This document shows positions 21,601-27,859 of a DNA stretch of 27,859 nucleotides, in pieces. Made by a program: the position numbers and the translations under genes. This DNA is from Silene noctiflora (taxonomy: Eukaryota > Streptophyta > Magnoliopsida > Caryophyllales > Caryophyllaceae): positions 3,502 to 31,360 of the forward strand of contig VHZZ01008829.1 of NCBI GenBank assembly GCA_009801015.1, read 5' to 3'. Position 1 is the first letter of the stretch; each line of letters starts with the position of its first letter. The notes beneath the pieces were generated by a model, which made no database searches, was not told where the DNA came from, and saw nothing but the letters and a program-made list of their open reading frames with translations.

Positions 21601-24600
21601 GAGAGTCAATTGTGGTGGCTTGATTAACAAATTCAATGGACCCCCCTATATCGCAAGTTATATCGGCAATCCCAACAAGTGGGCATCTTTTGTTCATTAG
21701 TTCTTGAAGCTGGTTGGTTGTCAGCAACCTTGGAAATCTTGGCTCCCAATACATGCAGTTTACTGATGAAAAAAGGGCCATTAAAAATTTGTAATTGGTA
21801 CTCTGGAAAGCATTTTCTAGGGTTATAACGGGGGGAAGACAGGAGAATACTATCAAAAAGGTCCTGGCTGAAGTTGTTGTATCAAAACTCGTGCTTAGTC
21901 AGCCAAGTCAGGTGGAATGGTGGGGGAGACAGGAGGATACTATCGAAAAGGTCGGGCTGAAAATGTTCTGAGGAAACCTCTCGGTTCTTAGAGTTCTACA
22001 TCACCAATAGATAGAATTACACACGGAGTCAGAAATAGCAGAAACCATCCATCCTGGAGTTTGGACACTAAATTGATCACTCTAGTTAAACATTTTATCT
22101 ATCCTTCAATGAAGATAGACTATTGTTATATAGTCCATTAATAACATTTCTTTGGAAAGAGGTTTCAAATAACCTTTAGCACACAAATTTCTATTTTTTT
22201 AAAGCTGAAGACGGGAGTATGTGTACTGACCAATTGAATGGCTTAAAAATGACGACCATGATTCAGGAGACGATGTTCTTTCTCCATTGCTGAAGACTCT
22301 TTTGCTTCTTCATAAGAAAACAAAGGCGTCTTTACAACTTTCATCAGAGAGAAAATTTTGCAGTAAAATCATCATTAAAGAGTTTTTTTATTTTTTTATC
22401 TTTTTTTTAAATCTTGCCTTCTTTTGTTCTTGATGCAAACTGTTACCAGGTTTTATGTAGGAACAAACAACAATCTTCATTTAACTTAAAAAGATAAGTA
22501 TTGCTTTATGATTAAAATTTTGCTGAATAGCTGTCAAAGTAGTAGTCATGAAAACATTGTATCTATACAGCTCAGTAGTGTCTCTGAAGTCTGAACACTT
22601 TTAACTGGTCAACTGGTGGTGATCTAGTTTAGCCAGAAGTCTTAGGTATCAGATCCTGGGAGTGTAATTCAGGACAAAACCAGATGGTTTACACCAAAAA
22701 GAAATTTTAAAAAAGCAGGTAAAACCGAGCGTACCTATAACAGATGCATAAGGGGCAATTTTTTCGTGAAAAACTGGAGTGTAATGCTCTGGATGAGAGT
22801 AGTAGTTAGCCTGGTAAAAGTAAGATATTCAATGTAAAAAAGATTTCATATTAGTACATTATAGCTGAAGTGATAGGTTTGAGGAAAGGACGAACGTACT
22901 TTGTTGAAAATGTTGTTAGGATCTTTGGGTTCAACCATATCTTTACTCGTCACAACACAACCATATACTTGAAACGCTCTCTTTGACACTGGGGAATGTT
23001 GATTCCTCTCTCCAACCTGAACCAGAAGATTGCAGAAATGATAACAAATTTAATGCTCAACAAGTCAAGGGGAAGTGACCCCAAGATCATTAGTGCATTA
23101 TACACAGCCCTGTACCTGAGTTGAAAACACACATAGGTTGTTTCAGGTGACCTGTGATGAGTCTGATGACAAATGCATTGAGAATTGCATCAACGGACTT
23201 CTACTTCACAGTATAAGAAGCATAAATATTTTTGTGAGCTATTTTGCTTTATCACAAATAATTTAGTATATTTAGCTCCATTTAAACTACTCCATATCGA
23301 CACAACTTAAGTTAGTTTGATCATCTGTCCTCATACTATAATTTTGTTCTTCTAAAGGAATAACCGCTAAGGAAGTTGCAAGTTTTCTCTTGCGATTCCA
23401 AATGGCCATTGAATCTGCACGATGTAAACCATAAACATTGTACAAAAGGAAAAAAAAAAAAACAAGGAATAACTTACTGCTTCAAACAGCTCAGGCAGTC
23501 TGCTAGGTTCAACAAATTTATGAGGTAGAAGCTTAAATATCTCTTGCACACCTTGAGAAACTGCCTCACATATGAAACATATTGTCACAGCATATTCTAT
23601 AATATGTAGTATCAAGCAAAAGCTAACTAAATGCAAAAAAAAAAAGATTGGAACCGAGGAACAAAATCAAACGTCTTAATAAAAAAAATTAGCTCTTGGT
23701 GGACAAGGATTTCTAACAATTTATATTAGCAACATAGCAGAAATGTTTGAGATCTCTCATATAGCAAAGATTGACTAAGTACCGTTTCCCGAGCCGGTAA
23801 ATACAAAAACCAAGGGGCATATTCCGGATGGCAGTCCTAGAGTGGAGATCTCTTCACCAACAGATATAACAGCAGCCTTGGAAGCAGCCAATGAAGGATA
23901 CATGTAAGATGCACCGAGGGAGAGGAAAGGTGTCGAATATCCAAAACTTAGGTAACCTAAAAAGAGCCATACATCAAGATCAACAGCCAAAAAAAATCGT
24001 ACTATAAATGTTCCTTTATATTAGCTGTTTTTAGAAGTCAAGTTAATATCATAATGACATCTTTGTAGACTTCTTTTCTAATGAAACCCTTACGAAAAAC
24101 TTTAAGAATTTTTGAAGCTAATGTCACATACGCTGTCCTAGGCCATGTAAGAAATCAATCATTCCAGCTCTGCCAGCATATTTGCCAAAAGCCAGCAATC
24201 TTTTCCCATCATCTCCAACAATGAGCTCATAATCAAACAATGTCGACCTTTCCGCTATGATCTACCAAAGAAAAATATAATAAGCTGAAGATAAATTGAC
24301 AAGCGTGTAATAAAACGCGACAAATATAACTAATACAACATCCAAAAACCTTGTCCAGCAAAGGCATGTTTTCTTTCTGTGCTTTGTGGGTATGTGAGAA
24401 GAAAGCATAACCTCTATCAGGAAGAATCATCTCCAACTGCATTCGAATAAAAGAGGTAATTTCATTTCCATGAACAAACCAGAAACTGTATTTTTAACTA
24501 CCTCCGTCCAAGATTTATGCTCCCCGTTTGACTTTAGTGGTCAAATGATTTAACTATAACCATTAGTTTCTCCAAATAGATATAGAGATGCATTCTATTT

Positions 24601-24991
24601 GTCACGTTTGATCAATCAAAACCACTATTATAGTTATTATATAGTGTGAGAAAATATCAGTCAATCTTCTTTGACCAACAAAGTCAAGTGGGGACTGCAC
24701 AAAAGGGCTGGAAGGAGTGAAATTCTAAGCATTACAAACTACCTTTGGTTGTTTGACACCCACAATGAGACCACATTCTGACAAGTCCTCGGATACCTCA
24801 CAACCAACCTCTTCATAGAGGGTGTCATGATAAATCCTCTTAGTTGATGGCTGAACAATTATTTGAGCCACACCAGATTCAGCCTTACCGCTGTGTAAAA
24901 GTCGAGCACAATGTGCTGGTGTCAAAGGTGCGCGCCTTTCCCATTTGTTACAGGTCTCTGAAAGCATCCCAATAACTCCATTGCCAAGCAT
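12688..24991 (-). CDS. LKR/SDH: bifunctional lysine-ketoglutarate reductase/saccharopine dehydrogenase (LKR/SDH)
   Basis: This enzyme catalyses the first two steps of lysine breakdown in the cytosol: lysine + 2-oxoglutarate to saccharopine (NADPH), then saccharopine to aminoadipic semialdehyde + glutamate (NAD+). Coding exons in order: 24991-24743, 24436-24350, 24261-24132, 23956-23783, 23560-23478, 23016-22900, 22810-22735, 21762-21591, 21159-21063, 20742-20576, 20458-20401, 19720-19580, 19391-19053, 18336-18256, 18003-17938, 17606-17489, 16745-16616, 15732-15653, 15196-15038, 14959-14722, 14493-14385, 13660-13499, 13370-13301, 12740-12688. All junctions are GT-AG and in phase; the total is 3156 bp, 1051 residues. 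The LKR half (about 1-460) shows [46 protein letters not shown] and [12 protein letters not shown]. The SDH half (about 570-1051) shows the Rossmann motif [10 protein letters not shown] (near 576-585), [32 protein letters not shown] and GIPAAIGAL. The start MLGNG matches several plant homologues as I recall them. No break is seen, so the gene looks functional. Confidence 0.97.
13661..14384 (-). other. LKR/SDH intron 21
   Basis: This intron of 724 bp is mostly occupied by the hAT-type MITE. The remainder is AT-rich with normal splice sites (CAG|GTACC donor, TTATCAG|GAC acceptor on the minus strand). Confidence 0.75.
13836..14264. mobile_element. hAT-type MITE (429 bp) in an LKR/SDH intron
   Basis: A perfect 8-bp target duplication ATATTTAC (13828-13835 and 14265-14272) flanks the element. 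The ends are imperfect inverted repeats: CATTGTTGTCAGAATCCCGA on the left and CAATGTTGTTAGGATCGGGA read inward from the right, with 15 of these 20 bases matching. The interior is rich in 'gatcctacgatt' subrepeats near both ends. An 8-bp duplication with CA-starting ends indicates the hAT superfamily. It sits between the exons at 14385-14493 and 13499-13660 and has no coding capacity. Confidence 0.88.
16746..17488 (-). other. LKR/SDH intron 16
   Basis: This 743-bp intron contains a possible degraded Stowaway-like piece near 17247-17340 ('tactccctt' at the left, 'aaaggagta' at the right, with little further inverted match). It also contains a duplicated 'tttggaattgctcta' at about 17262 and 17350. 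The 'acccatgtccgacatgacac' motif near 17050 resembles a dispersed plant repeat. Nothing is coding. Confidence 0.4.
18138..18235. mobile_element. possible short Stowaway-like MITE in an LKR/SDH intron
   Basis: It starts 'ctacctcc' after TA and ends 'gagggag' before TA (18236-18237), as Stowaway elements do. The inverted match beyond the outer bases is weak and the length is under 100 bp, so it may be a deleted copy or chance. Confidence 0.4.
18337..19052 (-). other. LKR/SDH intron 13
   Basis: This 716-bp intron separates the exon with the SDH Rossmann motif from the next SDH exon. It is AT-rich and I see no defined element in it. Open frames extending from the flanking exons into it are read-through only. 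Confidence 0.6.
21763..22734 (-). other. LKR/SDH intron 7 with a diverged short tandem repeat
   Basis: This 972-bp intron carries two diverged copies of a unit starting 'gggg(g)agacaggag.atactatc' at about 21831 and 21922 (period about 90 bp), both followed by 'aaaaggtc' and 'ggctgaa'. The rest is AT-rich, with no element that I can define. Confidence 0.55.
24498..24719. mobile_element. Stowaway-like MITE (~222 bp) in LKR/SDH intron 1
   Basis: The left end 'ctacctccgtccaagattta' and the inverted right end (reading 'cactccttccagcccttttg') are recognisable partners. Both continue inward to 'cccc..ttgacttt..tggtcaaa', an imperfect inverted repeat of about 50 bp. A clean TA duplication is not preserved on the right. 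The interior 'actattatagttatta' style is typical of plant Stowaway families. Confidence 0.75.
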
Positions 24992-26487
24992 GGTGTCTCA
25001 AACTATAGCTAATGAAAAATAATAAGGGGAATGCCTGAACTGCACAAAAAATTAACATGAGCATAGTAGTATACAGAAATTTGTGACAGTTTTAAACATT
25101 GAAAACAGAAACTGGTTGTCATCAAATATAGTAATTTTTCAGAGACGGTTATAGCCCTGCAATTAATAAGTATCTTGAGAGACGGCTTCCGGCTAATATA
25201 ACTATGTGAACCTACCAATTTTGAAGTGTATCTCCTTAATTTATTTTTGATGACAACCATTTTAATTTGAATATATATCAAAAATAGAAAATATCCTGCA
25301 TCTTAAGGTTTGCAACATTTTTGGGTCATCCTTTTGTCTTAAGCTTGAACAATCATCTCAACGAAGAATTAGGTCTTTTGTCAGGCTGTTTTGCTCTATT
25401 ATTGTGTAAAACGGATCCAGAGCCTAAAAACCATAACCATAATAGTTCAAGTCAAAAACAAAAAGTGAAAAAGACGATTGCAAAAACTTCATTTTACACA
25501 CTCTTTGTACAAGGCAGCATTACACGAACTCTGCTCAATCAAATAGTTCAAATGTAGTATAGCAGAATAATAGATGAAGAAAGATTCTTACAGCACCTTA
25601 TAACATATGATTGGTACCTAAAATTATTTTTTCTTTGAAACTTAAACGTAATATCCTAATATCCTTCAAACTTAATACCAAAACTCAATTATGCAAAATT
25701 AAGATAACCATTGTTATATCCAACTACAACAGTTGGGTAGCATTATAACTCAATTGAAAAGTCAAGATAACCATTGTTATCGACGGTGAAAGTAGAACCA
25801 TGAACCAATTGGAAGTCAGTCGATTTTCTCACAGGAATTGAGATTTGGTGTTAAGTACTCTGTATAAGTTTTGAAGACTCCTTAGGTCTCATTCATGTGC
25901 TTACCTTTTTAATTATTTGTGAGGAATATTTTAACCAACGGTAAACAAATAGTCCCTCCACAACTATTTGTTCTACCCATTTGCTTTATACACGGTTCTT
26001 AAGAATAATAGGAAAATGATATATACAGCCGTAACTAATACTCCCAATTATGCAAACCCCCAATAGCAAAGAGTGATTAATTCAAAGTCAATCATCCCCA
26101 CTGCCTCCAAAAGGAATATGGGACGAATATGCGAGGAACAAATAGATGCGGAGGGATTAATAGGGAAAGAGGAAGATAAGTTATCAATTTTATTCTTAAT
26201 ACGATTATACTTCCAATTATATGAATTCAGATAAAGTTAATAAGATGCAGTCTAGAATATTCAACATCAAGCTTTTTGTACCCACATCCTATCAAAACTT
26301 TTGCTATCAATGTAAGTACAAGTGTACCGCCCACTCTTGGTCTTAGCTAAAAGTAAAAGATTAAGACGGAAATATCGTGACAAGAGGTGACTGGTCCGAA
26401 TCCCGTCCCCCATGTATTGCTATACTGCCTGTGTGCATCATTTGACACCAAATTAAAACAACATAAAGAAGAAATGAAAAATCTTAC
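24992..26487 (-). other. upstream of the LKR/SDH start codon; possible leader intron
   Basis: There is no coding exon here. On the minus strand a good acceptor, TTCAG|GCATTCC, lies near 25034-25040, about 45 bp upstream of the ATG. It could be the 3' end of a leader intron whose donor is CGA|GTAAGA at 26488/26487. A short imperfect direct repeat 'aagataaccattgttat' occurs near 25701 and 25763. The open frame 25321-25557 (+) is not supported. Confidence 0.35.
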
Positions 26488-26525
26488 TCGTGCATGCAAT
26501 TATGCAATTGCCACTAAATCAAATC
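26488..26525 (-). promoter_or_regulatory. candidate first (leader) exon of LKR/SDH
   Basis: On the minus strand the sequence downstream of a TATA-like box (TATTTATATAG, 26551-26561) would start transcription near 26525. It runs through a purine-rich leader to a strong donor CGA|GTAAGA at 26488. This arrangement is an inference from spacing and donor quality. No transcript evidence is available. The same TATA sequence is also canonical on the plus strand, so its direction is ambiguous. Confidence 0.35.
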
Positions 26526-26550
26526 GTTCTCTTCTCTAATCTTGATCTCT

Positions 26551-26561
26551 CTATATAAATA
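26551..26561 (-). promoter_or_regulatory. TATA-like box, candidate LKR/SDH promoter
   Basis: The sequence 'ctatataaata' on the plus strand (TATTTATATAG on the minus) lies 1.56 kb upstream of the LKR/SDH ATG and about 30 bp before the proposed leader exon. It reads as a TATA box in both directions. Downstream on the plus strand there is only a 21-codon frame from ATG 26604, so a plus-strand gene is not supported. Confidence 0.35.
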
Positions 26562-27859
26562 TTCCCCTGTAGGAAAAAAAAAAAAAAAAAACAATTTTGA
26601 GAAATGGGTTTCAATCAAATTACAAAAACAAAACTTAAATCAACAAGAAAAATCTCATTAACTTTATAAATTACCTGCAAATTCAGCGTGTAATAATTAA
26701 ATCACCTTAAAAACGCAAAAATTATTGATTGTAATAATTTAAGGAATGAATTTCTGAGTGTTGATCAAAGTGATCATATATAGTGTATTAATGAATTATT
26801 TGAATAAGTATGACAAAAAGTTTGGCTTTCTTATTTCTTTAATAGCACACAAGTGTAAGCACAAGAGTCCTGGAAAAGACGTACAAGACACTGTATAACT
26901 AACTAACTTTCTCAATCTCAATCACTTTCTTTTTTTTTTTCTTTTCGGTTTTTTTTTTCTTTTGCGAAAGAGGGGATAGGCCCCGTCAATCTCAATCACT
27001 CGATCAATGCATGTATATCATATTTAAATGCACAATTCATTTTTAAAACCGTATTATTTTTCTTAAATTAAGACGGGTCAAATACATATGTGATTAAGTA
27101 CATACCATTTATGCACTATAAAAAATTTAATAGAATTGGGTTAAAAATTTTGAATTTTATTAACAGAAATAAATAATTACAATATAATGAATATAAATTC
27201 TATTATGGTATCATCAAATACAATAATTATAAAATAAAATTAAACTAGTTTTAAAAATCACCAAAATNATTTTAATTAATTGAGTTTTTAGCCAAACATT
27301 TACAATATAATGAAATGTATTTGGTAAATAGATGTGCTGATACCCCTTGCCTAATTGGTTTCTAGTCACTTTGCAGACAATATCCTATCAACTCCCCCAC
27401 CTGTGCTCGAACCCTAATGGCCACATTTTTTAAAAAATATTTTCCCAATTAAATCTATGCAATTAATGAAAAAAAAAAACAAATTTACTTGATTACGAAA
27501 AAAAAACGAATTTACTAATTGAATGATCGTTTTTAATTTTGATAAAGTTTCATTAAATGATTAATCAAATTATTTTAGGGGTTTATCTAATTTGGACGAA
27601 TTCAATTAGGGTTAATCGAATTATCAATTTTCTACGAGAAAGATGAACCTAGATGAGTACGCGATTAATTATTTTAGAGTTAATTGAATTTTGACGAATT
27701 GGTTTGATCGGAATTATTTTAGGGTTAATCGAATTTTGACGAGTTGGTTCATCACTTGATGATCGATTCACATCATGATTAATCGAAAAAAATTTAAGGT
27801 GTATCGATTGATTATCAATTCTGATCTTGATGTTGATCTTGATCTTGTTTAACTTTTGA
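26562..27859. other. AT-rich DNA upstream of LKR/SDH
   Basis: I see no gene. It holds a poly-A run (26573-26590), a C/T-rich tract (26921-26963), and two short repeats of 'tcaatctcaatcact' at 26913 and 26986. The end (27600-27750) carries diverged repeats of 'ttttagggttaatcgaattttgacga'. Position 27268 is an undetermined base (n). Confidence 0.5.

Noticed and set aside
27268-27268. Single undetermined base
   Set aside because: An assembly or read ambiguity in AT-rich non-coding DNA with no biological meaning.

Overview
The window is nuclear DNA of a flowering plant, most likely a eudicot. The genes are intron-rich with GT-AG junctions, the spacers are AT-rich, Stowaway and hAT-type MITEs are present, and there is a fossil LTR of Ty3/gypsy style. 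The dense CTCGATCGAG palindromes in that fossil remind me of Caryophyllales genomes, but this is recollection and I would not rely on it. I see no bacterial, organellar or CRISPR features.

Layout: 1-1448 is the right part of a fossil LTR element. 1449-4008 is a repeat-rich spacer holding a Stowaway MITE (1848-2043) and an element with long inverted ends and an internal 242-bp duplication (2991-4008). 4211-11453 (+) is a three-exon gene for a predicted 700-residue protein with three U1-type/zf-met C2H2 fingers, an acidic tail and two in-frame coding minisatellites. Its 5-kb second intron carries a 155-bp tandem repeat, Stowaway-like MITEs and a long imperfect inverted repeat (about 7308-9013). 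11454-12687 is the spacer between two convergent genes.

12688-24991 (-) is a complete gene for the bifunctional lysine catabolism enzyme lysine-ketoglutarate reductase/saccharopine dehydrogenase (LKR/SDH). I traced 24 coding exons. Every junction is GT-AG, all phases agree, and the sum is 3156 bp (1051 residues plus stop), close to the Arabidopsis protein as I recall it (about 1064). Its introns hold a hAT-type MITE with a perfect 8-bp target duplication and Stowaway-like MITEs. A candidate TATA box and short leader exon lie near 26.5 kb, which would imply a leader intron of about 1.45 kb. The rest, to 27859, is AT-rich upstream DNA.

The two genes are convergent neighbours with no evident functional link. 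I found no clearly new biological system. The features most worth a second look are the long inverted repeat inside the zinc-finger gene, the coding minisatellite that also repeats a TGACGTAA motif, and the duplicated-core element just upstream of that gene.
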